From: Nitrospinaceae bacterium
Lineage (GTDB): Bacteria; Nitrospinota; Nitrospinia; Nitrospinales; Nitrospinaceae
Reading direction: 5' to 3'
Assembly: GCA_029261535.1 (NCBI GenBank)
Contig: JAJDBF010000037.1
Span: forward strand, 1-64,000
DNA: 64,000 nt
Shown here: in pieces, positions 34,488-43,392 of the stretch
Layout: each line of letters starts with the position of its first letter
How positions within the stretch are numbered: position 1 is the first letter of the stretch
The notes under the pieces: generated by a model
What the model saw: only the letters and a program-made list of their open reading frames with translations
The model's database searches: none
What the model was told of the DNA's origin: nothing
Program-made: the position numbers and the translations under genes

Positions 34488-36173
34488 TTGCAGCTCATTA
34501 ATTTTTCGGTAACAAACTATAGAAGCATTACAGCGGCTCATAAAATAGCTGTTTCAGATACAACAGTTCTCATAGGAAAAAATAATGAGGGTAAATCAAA
34601 TTTACTCAAGTCACTACAAGTAGCTATGGAATTATTGCAAGAACATGCGCTTAGTGAGGGCCGTGGTCGTCGCAGATTTTATAGAGAAGAGGCTGGTATA
34701 TATCATTGGAAAAGAGACTTTCCAATTCAATTACAAGATCGTAAGGCTGCTAACCAAACCATTTTTAGATTGGAATTTTTATTAACAGACCAAGAAATTG
34801 AAGAGTTCAAAACAGCAATTGGTACAAATCTTAATGGCTCGCTACCTCTTGAGCTTCGAATAGGAAAAGATAATGAGGCAGATATTCAGCTAAAAAAACC
34901 CGGTAAAAACACAAAAACATTATCTAAAAAGTCGGGTAAAATTGCTGAATTTATTGCAAAAAGAATATACTTTAATTACATACCTGCGGTTAGAACAGAT
35001 AAAGAAGTGATTGAAGTAATTAGCAAAATGCTATCTCATGAGCTTAGAATATTAGAGCAGGATAATAATTATAAAAAAGCTCTTAAGGTGATTAAGGAGT
35101 TGCAACAACCAATTCTTGATGAGTTAGCCTCCAATCTAGAAAAACCTTTGCAAGAATTTCTTCCGTCTATTAAAGAAGTAAAAATAGAAATGCCAGAATC
35201 AAGTAGACGAATGGGGGTTAGGCAAGATTTTAATGTTGTTATTGATGATGGAACACCTACAAACATCGCCTATAAAGGAGATGGAGTTAAAAGCCTCGCT
35301 GCACTTGGAATGTTAAAAAATAAACGTTCTCACAAAGGCGCTTCGATAATCGCTATCGAGGAACCAGAATCTCACTTACATCCCGGGGCGATACATCAGT
35401 TAAACGAAATAATTAAGTCATTATCTGAAAGTAATCAGGTAATAATAACAACTCATAATCCACTCTTTGTGGACCGTTCTGATATTAGATCAAATATAAT
35501 TATTAGTAATGGAAAAGCGACTCCTGCAAAAAATGTGAATAGTATTCGCGATTTACTCGGTATCAAAGCATCCGATAATCTCACTAATGCAAGTTATGCT
35601 CTCGTAGTGGAAGGTACAGAAGATGTTGTTTCACTAAAAGCAATCCTTCCTACACTAAGCCCTAAAATAGGAAAAGCATTAAAGAACAATATTATTGTTA
35701 TTGAACCAATAGGTGGTGCGGGCAATCTCTCCTATAAGTTGTCTTTGTTAAAAACATCATTATGCGAGACTCATACATTATTGGATAATGACAATGCAGG
35801 AAGAACAGCATTCGAAAAAGCCGAACGTGATTCACTAACCTCCACTGCTGACTGTACTATGATTAATTGCCAAGGCATGAAAGACACTGAATTTGAGGAC
35901 TGCCTTGCACTCGATGTTTATAAAGAGGATGTTCTTAATGAGTATGATGTCGACCTTGAAGGTATCAAATTGATTAAAAATAAAAAGTGGTCTGAACGGG
36001 TGAAAATGGTTTTTGAACATCAGGGTAAAATGTGGAGCGACAGTCTATTAATGCAGATAAAAAACACTGTATCAAAATCTGTCCTCAATAATCCTAAGAA
36101 TTCCTTAGATGAAAATAAACGTAACGCAATAGATGCTCTTGTAGCTTCATTAGAACGAAAAATTAAGGGTTAA
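34488..36173 (+). CDS. OLD-family ATP-dependent endonuclease (solitary)
   Basis: This 561-residue protein has an ABC-type ATPase domain, with Walker A GKNNEGKS at residues 30-37 and Walker B IIAIEEPESHLHP near 285, plus a THNPLFVDRS switch. A C-terminal TOPRIM domain follows (LVVEGTEDVVSL near 376, LLDNDNAGRTA near 430). It has the length and order of class 1 OLD nucleases, like the P2 Old exclusion protein. No helicase partner is adjacent, unlike the pair at 3741. Start is TTG with AGTAAGGA upstream; an ATG start is not available at the domain edge. It is AT-rich and stands alone. A defence role is likely by family and setting. Confidence 0.85.
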   Translation: MQLINFSVTNYRSITAAHKIAVSDTTVLIGKNNEGKSNLLKSLQVAMELLQEHALSEGRGRRRFYREEAGIYHWKRDFPIQLQDRKAANQTIFRLEFLLTDQEIEEFKTAIGTNLNGSLPLELRIGKDNEADIQLKKPGKNTKTLSKKSGKIAEFIAKRIYFNYIPAVRTDKEVIEVISKMLSHELRILEQDNNYKKALKVIKELQQPILDELASNLEKPLQEFLPSIKEVKIEMPESSRRMGVRQDFNVVIDDGTPTNIAYKGDGVKSLAALGMLKNKRSHKGASIIAIEEPESHLHPGAIHQLNEIIKSLSESNQVIITTHNPLFVDRSDIRSNIIISNGKATPAKNVNSIRDLLGIKASDNLTNASYALVVEGTEDVVSLKAILPTLSPKIGKALKNNIIVIEPIGGAGNLSYKLSLLKTSLCETHTLLDNDNAGRTAFEKAERDSLTSTADCTMINCQGMKDTEFEDCLALDVYKEDVLNEYDVDLEGIKLIKNKKWSERVKMVFEHQGKMWSDSLLMQIKNTVSKSVLNNPKNSLDENKRNAIDALVASLERKIKG

Positions 36174-36273
36174 TGAAGTAAAGAACGTCCGCTTTTGGCC
36201 GAAAGCGGTCTTTGAGAGCTAAAGGAAGTCTGATACTGTCTGTCAGATAAAATGCCGACAAATATAATTTAAT

Positions 36274-36981
36274 CTAACTCATTGCCTGATTGAAATCCTG
36301 AGTGATGGATGGCTTCTGTGTTTGCGGGAGAGATTGGCCGTGATCTTTGAAGACTTCATTTATAAGCCGGTGTTCGGCTGTGTCTATACGTGCAAGACGT
36401 TCACGTTGCTTTTTGAAAACATCTCTTTCAGGATTCTTTGATTCCTTATCTTGCGCACTTTTAATCCATTGCTCTTTGTGCTGAAAAAAATGTTTCCTGG
36501 ATTTTGTGCGAATGGACTGTGTGCGATTGACAATGGCATGAACTTTTGATTTTAAGTCCGTAGGTTTTTGAATTCTTTCCCTACCTGATACCAATTGCAG
36601 TTTCATTTTTTGTTCGGTTTTGGAAAGTTGTTCTAACCTGTTTCTAATCCGATCATTAACTCGCCTTCGTGCTTCTTCGATATATGAAATATTGTTAGGC
36701 TGATTGAGTGCCCATTTTGGGGCCGGATGATTTAATACAGGAAGCTGATCTTTTTCAAATTGTTTAAGCACTTCTTTTGCCACCCAAGTTTTTCGATGCT
36801 TTTTACAATGTTGAATTAGTTTTAGGCGAAGAGCCTTTGCGCGGCTTTCAATATTTATTTCCTGTTTAATTTTATTTAGATCGCCTTGAATCTTTTTCCA
36901 AATTTCTGGATTGGCGTTATCAAAAGCTCTTTTGGAATGATGTTTTAATATTTCTAAATTCTTTGAGTCGTTCGTTGTCAT
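36274..36981 (-). CDS. Hypothetical highly charged helical protein (235 aa)
   Basis: I do not recognise this protein. It is rich in Lys, Arg, Glu and Gln, with no membrane segment, and should be mostly helical or coiled coil (EARRRVNDRIRNRLEQLSKT, then KSKVHAIVNRTQSIRTKSRK). AAGGAGAA just upstream supports the ATG at 36981. It is divergent from the 37042 gene with 60 bp between them, so one promoter region may serve both. Its place beside the transfer operon suggests a mobilization accessory, without direct evidence. Confidence 0.65.
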   Translation of the reverse strand: MTTNDSKNLEILKHHSKRAFDNANPEIWKKIQGDLNKIKQEINIESRAKALRLKLIQHCKKHRKTWVAKEVLKQFEKDQLPVLNHPAPKWALNQPNNISYIEEARRRVNDRIRNRLEQLSKTEQKMKLQLVSGRERIQKPTDLKSKVHAIVNRTQSIRTKSRKHFFQHKEQWIKSAQDKESKNPERDVFKKQRERLARIDTAEHRLINEVFKDHGQSLPQTQKPSITQDFNQAMS

Positions 36982-37041
36982 AAGGTTCTCCTTATGCTGG
37001 GAAACTTGCAGAGGATTCTTTTTCTCTGCTAGAGTGGTTTC

Positions 37042-37344
37042 ATGTTTGATGAAAATCCCGCCAACCAGAATGCTTCTCTTTCCAGCCTGACAAGGAATCC
37101 AAAGCGCGAGTTAGCGCAAGCGGAGATTGCGACCCTGCTCACTGAACTTGAGAGCCATTATGAAATTCCACCCTCTATGCTGGCAGAGTTACTGTTTGAA
37201 TTCCTGATGATCGAAATGGAACCGGATGATCCTATTACACCTCAAAGTGCTACAGTTTGGTTCGCTCAATTAAATCGCTTTAAAGATGCGCTTCAATCCA
37301 AAATTGATCGGATTGAGAATCTTTATGAAGACGTTCAAAACTGA
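37042..37344 (+). CDS. Hypothetical acidic protein (100 aa)
   Basis: An acidic, helical protein (EIATLLTELESHYEIPPSML, then AELLFEFLMIEMEPDDP) that I cannot name. It ends with a coiled-coil-like tail. It is divergent from 36274-36981, and its last 10 bp overlap, tail to tail, the 37335 gene. No clear Shine-Dalgarno beyond AGAGTGG is seen. Confidence 0.6.
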   Translation: MFDENPANQNASLSSLTRNPKRELAQAEIATLLTELESHYEIPPSMLAELLFEFLMIEMEPDDPITPQSATVWFAQLNRFKDALQSKIDRIENLYEDVQN

Positions 37345-37655
37345 GATTTCTTTTCTATGAAGGCGATGATGGGACAATCGTGGCCAAAAACTTTTTGAAC
37401 ACTGCCATGAATTCCAAAATAATGACACTCGGTGTAGTATCGATTTTCAGCAGCAAAAGGACCCGTAAATTTATAGACAAGCCGCAAATGCGGTGTCTTG
37501 GGTAAAAGAAACATAACAGCAATAACAATAATCGGTAGCAGTGGAGAAAAACTTCGGAGAAATGACATACAAAACCTCCACATTATTTGAAAACATTTTG
37601 CGATCCTAGAACCACTTTGGGATCTTATATATCCTGTGACTCTTGCTTTTTTCAT
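37335..37655 (-). CDS. Hypothetical single-pass membrane protein (106 aa)
   Basis: A basic N-terminus, one membrane segment (FSPLLPIIVIAVMFLLP) and a small soluble domain with two Cys (ECHYFGIHGSVQKVFGHDCP) can be seen. It is the last gene of the minus-strand transfer operon that includes the coupling protein. AAGGAAAC precedes the start. Membership in that operon suggests a role in DNA transfer; no family recognised. Confidence 0.65.
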   Translation of the reverse strand: MKKARVTGYIRSQSGSRIAKCFQIMWRFCMSFLRSFSPLLPIIVIAVMFLLPKTPHLRLVYKFTGPFAAENRYYTECHYFGIHGSVQKVFGHDCPIIAFIEKKSQF

Positions 37656-37674
37656 TTCTGTTTCCTTTTAAGAT

Positions 37675-37902
37675 TTACCATTTAGCAATTTCAAGGTCTT
37701 TCCAAAAATACCAACCGATAAGCCCAAGAATTAAAATCGTTTCTGGACGATCCAGGTCAAACGGTAACTGAAATGAAGTGTTAAAAATGTAATTGAACCC
37801 AAGCACACTCATCTTTCCGAAGAGCCATGCATAACCACAACTAAATAGAATTGTGAATAGGATTGATAAAAGGATGGAAAAAAAGCCCATTAGAATCTTC
37901 AT
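37675..37902 (-). CDS. Hypothetical small membrane protein (75 aa)
   Basis: Two hydrophobic segments (MGFFSILLSILFTILFSCGY and TILILGLIGWYFW) flank a short loop. It lies 19 bp upstream of the 37335 gene in the same operon. TAGGAAAT precedes ATG 37902. Function unknown. Confidence 0.6.
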   Translation of the reverse strand: MKILMGFFSILLSILFTILFSCGYAWLFGKMSVLGFNYIFNTSFQLPFDLDRPETILILGLIGWYFWKDLEIAKW

Positions 37903-37918
37903 TTTTAATTTCCTAAGA

Positions 37919-38203
37919 TTAGGTTATTTTCTGTTTGCTAATCTTAAGCAGTGTCCAATAACTGAAGATCATCCCGCCTTGGATAGACCAGTCCGCTAAC
38001 TTAATAATTCCTATCCCATAAAAAAACATCAAGGCCCAATCCCAATATTCAGGAAGTTTCAAGGTCAAGATGTATTCAATATATAGATGGTGTAGTCCCA
38101 CTGAAAAAGCACCGGTTAAAAGACACAAAAATACCGGCGTAAATATCATGAATGATGCCGCTACAAAAAACGCTTTTACCAGAGAAATATTTTCATCACA
38201 CAT
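37919..38203 (-). CDS. Hypothetical membrane protein (94 aa)
   Basis: Three hydrophobic stretches can be traced: AFFVAASFMIFTPVFLCLLT, a segment around WDWALMFFYGIGIIKL, and GGMIFSYWTLL. The ATG at 38203 is preferred because GGAAAGG lies 8 bp upstream; GTG 38212 is the alternative. It follows the coupling protein gene closely, which suggests a membrane partner in transfer. Confidence 0.6.
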   Translation of the reverse strand: MCDENISLVKAFFVAASFMIFTPVFLCLLTGAFSVGLHHLYIEYILTLKLPEYWDWALMFFYGIGIIKLADWSIQGGMIFSYWTLLKISKQKIT

Positions 38204-38219
38204 TTCAAGCACCTTTCCT

Positions 38220-39869
38220 TCAATAACGAAGCCAAACTCTGCTCTTTCCGATTAACTTACTGCCGAACAGAGGATTTATATCCACTAATAGAGACCAGGG
38301 ATGGACTTCATGATATCCCGTCCTTTGGGCAATAATGGGAGATTGATCCTTGATAAACAGAATGGTTTTTTGAAATCGACGCACTTCATCAGGATTAAGA
38401 AGACGCCTGGAGTTTTCGCTGATAGAAATCGTAATTTGATCACTGATATCTTGCCCCAGATTATAATTAGGCGTTTTGATTGTCTCTTCCCCAAGCATAC
38501 GAGATACAAGGTCAGCGGTTTTCTGGGACTGCACACCGAATATCTGTTTCACTTCTGTTTGAGAAAGCATTGTTTCCAAAGCCTCACGGCCATAGGTCTT
38601 GGCAAATTCTTCAAGCTCCTGCAAAATAAACCAAACACGAATTCCAAATTCTCTTAAGGATGTAAGTGAGTTCGATAATCCTTCGACGCGAAAGTTTGTA
38701 CATTCGTCGAGGAGAAAAAATACAGGCTTGGTGTTTTGACAACGAGTGAGTTCAGTAATCGCCGCCCAAATGAGAAGACCCAGCCACGGCGCAAAGACTT
38801 TCATCTTGGTCGGATCAGCAATGAGATAGATTGTTGCGGGATTTTTTTTCAAGTCTTTAAAGCGAAATTCACACTTACTAGTGCTCTCTGATAAATGGCC
38901 TGAACTGGCAAATGCCTCCAGCCCTTGCAATGCCCCTTCCCGGAAAGATTCGACTTGCTTCTTATCGTCAGACTCAAATTTCTTGAGCAAATCATTGCCC
39001 ATATCAGCCAGGTCTCCATTTAAAACGTCAGAGCAAGCACTAATATAAAAAGCTTCCAATAGGTTACTGACATTCTTGAGCAACTTTAACAATTGACTCA
39101 AAGTGACCTGCTCTTCACTTTTTTGAGTCACTAAATAAACAAGGCCAAATACAATTAGCTTTCTAGATCCATTTCTAAAAAAGGTGTTTTCCCCTTGCGT
39201 AGGAGGCTCAGGGCAGAGTTGGAGAGCAATGGCCTGAGCATCGGCGATTAAATCCTTATGCCCGGCTTTGGTTTTCCAGTCATCAATAATGATGATCAAA
39301 GGATTATAGAGAGCCGATTCCCCAAAAATATCTTGATAAAGATTGGCGGGGTTGACGCAGTAGGTTTCCTGATTATGCTGCTCTTCACGAAGCTTTTTTG
39401 TCATGCATCCTAAAGTACCTTTTAGGTCTGTCACGACCATGGGCAAGGGGGAGTGGCAGAGCGCAGGAATAGCCATGGAAATGGTTTTTCCTTTCCCTGC
39501 GGGAGAAAGAGTCATGCCATGGGTTTCACCATCGAAAAACAAAGGCTTTCCTGTTTGATCACATCCCAAAAAAATTCCATCTGTCTCATATAAACGTGCG
39601 GATTTAATTTCTTGAGGGGTTGCCCAGGAGGCAGAGCCCCTTCTATTGGAATATCCCAACGCTTCCCGGCGGAGGAAGTAATTACTAAGCTTGTAAAAGA
39701 ATAATTTAATGGTAGTCGCCGCCCCGACGATGAAGAAGAAGGCCAGGAAAATTGGGTAAATGCTACTGGACGTGCCGTACCAGTGAGCGGTTTTCAAATA
39801 TCCCCATGCAAACAATACGGTGAATAAAATAGTAACTAAAAGTGATGATTGTTCTTGTTTGGTAGGCAT
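38220..39869 (-). CDS. Type IV coupling protein (VirD4/TraD/TraG-like)
   Basis: This 549-residue inner-membrane ATPase links the relaxosome to a type IV secretion channel. Two N-terminal membrane segments (LLVTILFTVLFAWGYL and IYPIFLAFFFIVGAATT) precede the motor domain, with Walker A LSPAGKGKTIS near residue 120 and Walker B VFFLLDECTNF near 380. The FGIRVWFILQELEEFAKTYG and RRLLNPDEVRRF segments are typical of TraG/VirD4. No VirB-like channel genes are in the element, so it would have to use one supplied by another element or the host. It is central in a six-gene minus-strand operon. Confidence 0.9.
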   Translation of the reverse strand: MPTKQEQSSLLVTILFTVLFAWGYLKTAHWYGTSSSIYPIFLAFFFIVGAATTIKLFFYKLSNYFLRREALGYSNRRGSASWATPQEIKSARLYETDGIFLGCDQTGKPLFFDGETHGMTLSPAGKGKTISMAIPALCHSPLPMVVTDLKGTLGCMTKKLREEQHNQETYCVNPANLYQDIFGESALYNPLIIIIDDWKTKAGHKDLIADAQAIALQLCPEPPTQGENTFFRNGSRKLIVFGLVYLVTQKSEEQVTLSQLLKLLKNVSNLLEAFYISACSDVLNGDLADMGNDLLKKFESDDKKQVESFREGALQGLEAFASSGHLSESTSKCEFRFKDLKKNPATIYLIADPTKMKVFAPWLGLLIWAAITELTRCQNTKPVFFLLDECTNFRVEGLSNSLTSLREFGIRVWFILQELEEFAKTYGREALETMLSQTEVKQIFGVQSQKTADLVSRMLGEETIKTPNYNLGQDISDQITISISENSRRLLNPDEVRRFQKTILFIKDQSPIIAQRTGYHEVHPWSLLVDINPLFGSKLIGKSRVWLRY

Positions 39870-39906
39870 GATTTATGATCCTTATATTTTGGGACCACGT
39901 TTCTGT

Positions 39907-41217
39907 TTATTTCCTGATGCTTATGATCTTTAAGGGATCAATGATTAAACATTGAAGACTCGTGGCTTTCCGTCTCTTCATGGTTTCTTTAATGCAAGCT
40001 CCCTTGTTCCCTCTGGTTGCTTTAATCTGAAATTTACGGCCAAAGGTCTTATTATCAATAGAAATGCGGAATTCGCCGTTTATATGATCACGCACATTCC
40101 CCGCAAAAAAATTAACGGCTAGGACCAGTTGCCCCAGATCAATCGGTTTGTGAAAGATAATCGTTTCAAAGCTATTGCTTGCTTGAGGAGACCCTCGAAA
40201 ATCTTTTATATACTTTCCTTCTTCTGACTCTGAATTCCTAAAGTAGATAGTTGCCGCACGAGGGTTGGGGCGGGCATATAAATCCAGATCGCATTTTTTG
40301 CAATCCCATGTGATGCTCACTTCAACATTGTTGGCTTGTTTCATGGATGTTAGCGATACAGGGATAGTGCTTAAAGGGCGCTCATAAATGGACACCCTTT
40401 TTTTGATCTCCTTGGGGCGGTAAAGGATCATTTCGAGCTTATCGTTTTGTCTTAAAACGTAATTGTGTTTTGGAGCCTGTGCCTTTTCTTTTAGGCGTTG
40501 AAAGAGTGTAGGCAAGTCACTGGTGAATGTGGCCAACTGTCCACCTTGTCTTTCCAGAAAGAGAGTCCAGAACCTTTTGACAAAGAATCCTTGGATGTCT
40601 TCTAGTTTTAAGCCAGTATTGGGATATGCTAAATGGACATGGAAATTCCTTAGAAGCTCCGTATTGCCGGTCATTCCAAAAAGGCTTTGCCCCATGGACA
40701 CTTGCAAATGACCATCGCTAGGAACATGGCCCCTGGCCATTGAAAAATCCTTTTCTGTGGGAGAATCATACAAAGGAGAGCCAAGGATTAAAATATCGGT
40801 CTCTTTATTAAGGGAAAGGTTTTCACCCAGGAAGCGTAAAAATTGTGGCAAACGGATAGCCCCAGTAACAGAAGGCATATTTTCACCGCCTGGTTTCACA
40901 GCATTGTTTGCAAACTGAAGAAGTTTTTTGACGACCCTTTTGTTGACCAATAGTTTTGCCTTTTGATGGCGATAAGCTTTTTTGTTGGGTACTGCAAAGG
41001 TTCCGATGGATGAGAGACGATACGCATCATAGATACGGGCGGAATTCCCCGGTTCCACTGATTCCAGAAGAAAGCCAATGACCGCTTTAATCTGTTCCTT
41101 TGAAGCAGTCTTCTCCATATAGGGGGATAGACCGACAATCAAATCCCGTGAATAAGCGTTTGTGCTATGGATCATAAAAGAGGTGAGAACCATTGTTATC
41201 AGGATAAATTTTTTCAT
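39907..41217 (-). CDS. Hypothetical exported protein (436 aa)
   Basis: A clear signal peptide (MKKFILITMVLTSFMIHSTN, cleavage near AYS) leads a periplasmic protein. The central part (DILILGSPLYDSP, then GHVPSDGHLQVS) could be a Rossmann-like or VWA-like fold. The C-terminal part contains VSITWDCKKCDLDLYARPNP, reminiscent of beta-sandwich domains of the TerD or DUF2135 kind; both are weak impressions. AAGGAGAC precedes the start. It lies just upstream of the coupling protein gene and is probably a transfer-associated envelope protein. Confidence 0.7.
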   Translation of the reverse strand: MKKFILITMVLTSFMIHSTNAYSRDLIVGLSPYMEKTASKEQIKAVIGFLLESVEPGNSARIYDAYRLSSIGTFAVPNKKAYRHQKAKLLVNKRVVKKLLQFANNAVKPGGENMPSVTGAIRLPQFLRFLGENLSLNKETDILILGSPLYDSPTEKDFSMARGHVPSDGHLQVSMGQSLFGMTGNTELLRNFHVHLAYPNTGLKLEDIQGFFVKRFWTLFLERQGGQLATFTSDLPTLFQRLKEKAQAPKHNYVLRQNDKLEMILYRPKEIKKRVSIYERPLSTIPVSLTSMKQANNVEVSITWDCKKCDLDLYARPNPRAATIYFRNSESEEGKYIKDFRGSPQASNSFETIIFHKPIDLGQLVLAVNFFAGNVRDHINGEFRISIDNKTFGRKFQIKATRGNKGACIKETMKRRKATSLQCLIIDPLKIISIRK

Positions 41218-41228
41218 GGTAAGTCTCC

Positions 41229-42230
41229 TTATTGTGAATGGAGTTCGGAATTAAGCGATGAGTTGTCATACTTCAATTTCAGACTCGTATATTTTGAAAC
41301 GACTTTGTTGGTATAGGCCTGACGCTTGGACTCCAGTTGTTTCATCCTCCCGCGTTTGCTCCCTAGTTCTTTAGAAAGCAATTCATGCTCGTGACGATGG
41401 TTTTTAAGGACTTCATCAATTGCAATATGTTCCGGGTTTGGAACGAGAGAGTCTGGCGCGTAGCGGCACGATATGCCTGATGCCGCAAAATATAAAGTGA
41501 CGCTGACTAGGAGTTCTGCCATTAACTGTGCCCCGACCATGACGGAACCTGATCCATTGGATTCACCTAAATTATCCAGATCAATTTCATTTGAAATGCC
41601 AGGGAAATGAATTGAAAATTGGAAGACCCAAAACAGAAGAAAAATGATTGCGGCGAAGAAAGTGAATCGGGTGTATCGCTTGCGGGAACAGTCTTCCTCA
41701 AGTGTGTCTCGTAGAAATTTTAGAGAAAAGGTTCCGGCGGGAAATAAAAAGCTCAGTAATAAAGCAAGGAATGGATTATCAAGAAAAACAGGAAGGCCTG
41801 TTGCAAGAATGTTTGAGTAAACATTTGCTCCTCCTACCCACAGTATCACTAGCATAGAAAATACTAAGATCAGAAAAGAAAATTTGTCTTCATTTGACCA
41901 ATCGCGGAAGGAGACTTTATTATTCTTGCCTTTGAGAACACCGCCTCGAATATACGATTTTATTTTTTCCTTTTTAGCCTCAAGTTTTTCCAGGGTGATA
42001 CTTAAACGCTGATGACGTGCATCAATAGTTTTGACTTGGGTTTTTAAACTCTCATACTCTTCACCTTGAGTGCTGTCAAACTCCAGGCCCGCCTGTTCAA
42101 CCAGTGAATCTCTGGATTGTTCGAAATTGCTCTGACATAAATGCGAGCTGATGAAACTATTCATTGACGACATCAAGCCAGCAGTGCCATTTCCATTATT
42201 TTTGTGAATGTCAATTGTAGGGTGTTCCAT
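41229..42230 (-). CDS. Hypothetical membrane protein with coiled coils (333 aa)
   Basis: The layout is a soluble N-terminus with a coiled coil (EEYESLKTQVKTIDARHQRL onward), then four membrane segments (FSFLILVFSMLVILWVGGAN; NPFLALLLSFLFPAGTFSL; FTFFAAIIFLLFWVFQF; ELLVSVTLYFAASGI), then a second coiled coil. The ATG at 42230 is preferred over an upstream start because GGGGAGG lies 8-9 bp before it. As first gene of the transfer operon it likely follows the promoter in the 42240-42520 region. Family not recognised. Confidence 0.7.
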   Translation of the reverse strand: MEHPTIDIHKNNGNGTAGLMSSMNSFISSHLCQSNFEQSRDSLVEQAGLEFDSTQGEEYESLKTQVKTIDARHQRLSITLEKLEAKKEKIKSYIRGGVLKGKNNKVSFRDWSNEDKFSFLILVFSMLVILWVGGANVYSNILATGLPVFLDNPFLALLLSFLFPAGTFSLKFLRDTLEEDCSRKRYTRFTFFAAIIFLLFWVFQFSIHFPGISNEIDLDNLGESNGSGSVMVGAQLMAELLVSVTLYFAASGISCRYAPDSLVPNPEHIAIDEVLKNHRHEHELLSKELGSKRGRMKQLESKRQAYTNKVVSKYTSLKLKYDNSSLNSELHSQ

Positions 42231-42532
42231 AGGCCCATCCTCCCCAGGTGATTTTTGTATTTGCCACCATCGTAAATCCTCTCTCTCCCGTTTCCGGGAG
42301 ATTAGGGAAAAAATAATAAAAAAATCTTTCTTCAACAATTCCAGGAACAAGAACCAATCAATAAAGGATCAATTTCATAATTTTTAGATATTCCCACTCG
42401 TTAACTCCTTCTAGAGAGAAGGATTAATCATTCATCTCTGATATTATTTGATCCATCCTCTTAACCCGGGAAACAAGAAAAAAGTTTCTTCTAACTTTTA
42501 TTTTTGATTGAGTCACAGTTTCAAGAAAACAA

Positions 42533-42564
42533 GGAGGCCGGGATTATGATTAGCCCCGACCTCC
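42533..42564 (-). terminator. Rho-independent terminator of the 42650 gene
   Basis: GGAGG-C-CGGG pairs with CCCG-A-CCTCC. On the minus strand it is followed by TTGTTTTC. It lies 86 bp beyond the stop of the 172 aa gene and separates it from the transfer operon. The rest of 42351-42649 is AT-rich and holds no gene. Confidence 0.7.
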
Positions 42565-42649
42565 TAAACTCCATAAACCTGAGAGCCTTCTTAATCGGTC
42601 TTGCCAATCGCTCACAAACCAACGAATGGAACACCGCCGAGTAAATCGG

Positions 42650-43168
42650 CTATTTGACCAGGTGGTAAGTCCGTGCCACAAGATCAATCAACTTTAACAG
42701 TTCTACTTTGCTCATAATCCGTCTCGGCTTCATACCCGATTTGTCAGCCTCCAAATAAGTGGAAATAATTCTGCATCTAGCTGAATCATTCCCTAAAAGG
42801 GAATCGACCTCGGGGACAGAAAAGGGAATTCCATCTCTGTATTGCAAGCTGAAGTTTTCCAAATATAGGTAAAGAATAGTGATGGAAATAGCGTCCAGAA
42901 ACTGCCTAGCGCTTAAGGGAAGCGCATTCGCCTTTTCCCAGGTTTCTTGATAATACGCCTTCTTATAAAGCTCATTTTTCGAAGCAGCAAAAATGACCTT
43001 TTTGTTATTTGGGTCATTTAATCTTCGCTTGATGAGGTGGTTCGCGTCTAATTTAGTTCCACTGAACCTCCTCAAATTTGCGAGTTGTTTTTCAAACAAC
43101 TGGAGGTTTTTCGATTTTTCCCCAAGTGCGTTAGCATAGGGTTTTACCTTTCTGTCTTTTTTATCCAT
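42650..43168 (-). CDS. Hypothetical basic protein (172 aa)
   Basis: A basic, mostly helical protein (KPYANALGEKSKNLQLFEKQ, then GTKLDANHLIKRRLNDPN) with no membrane segment. I cannot assign it. Its KVELLKLIDLVARTYHLVK terminus looks like a well-formed amphipathic helix. AAGGAGAG lies close upstream of ATG 43168. It is transcribed as a single gene ending at a terminator, and divergent from the 43393 gene. Confidence 0.65.
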   Translation of the reverse strand: MDKKDRKVKPYANALGEKSKNLQLFEKQLANLRRFSGTKLDANHLIKRRLNDPNNKKVIFAASKNELYKKAYYQETWEKANALPLSARQFLDAISITILYLYLENFSLQYRDGIPFSVPEVDSLLGNDSARCRIISTYLEADKSGMKPRRIMSKVELLKLIDLVARTYHLVK

Positions 43169-43392
43169 TTTGACTCTCCTTAAGTGAAGAGCCTCGAGGC
43201 TATTTTTAAAGTTAAAAAATAATCAGCTGAGGGTATTAGTATGGAGCTAGTCTAAATTATTGTAAAACAGAGGGTTAACGGAGTATTACGGATTATCTAC
43301 GGAGTAAAATCGCACCAAACTTGACAGAAGAAAAACAAATATGGCAATAGTAGTCTTTGTATTTGATTTAAAAAGAGTAAAGAGAGTTTGTT

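Noticed and set aside
39907-41217. Tellurite-resistance TerD protein
   Set aside because: The similarity is limited to one short beta-strand motif, and a signal peptide makes a cytoplasmic TerD role unlikely.
37335-42230. Complete conjugative type IV secretion system
   Set aside because: Only a coupling protein is recognisable. No VirB4-like ATPase, the most conserved channel component, was found anywhere in the element.
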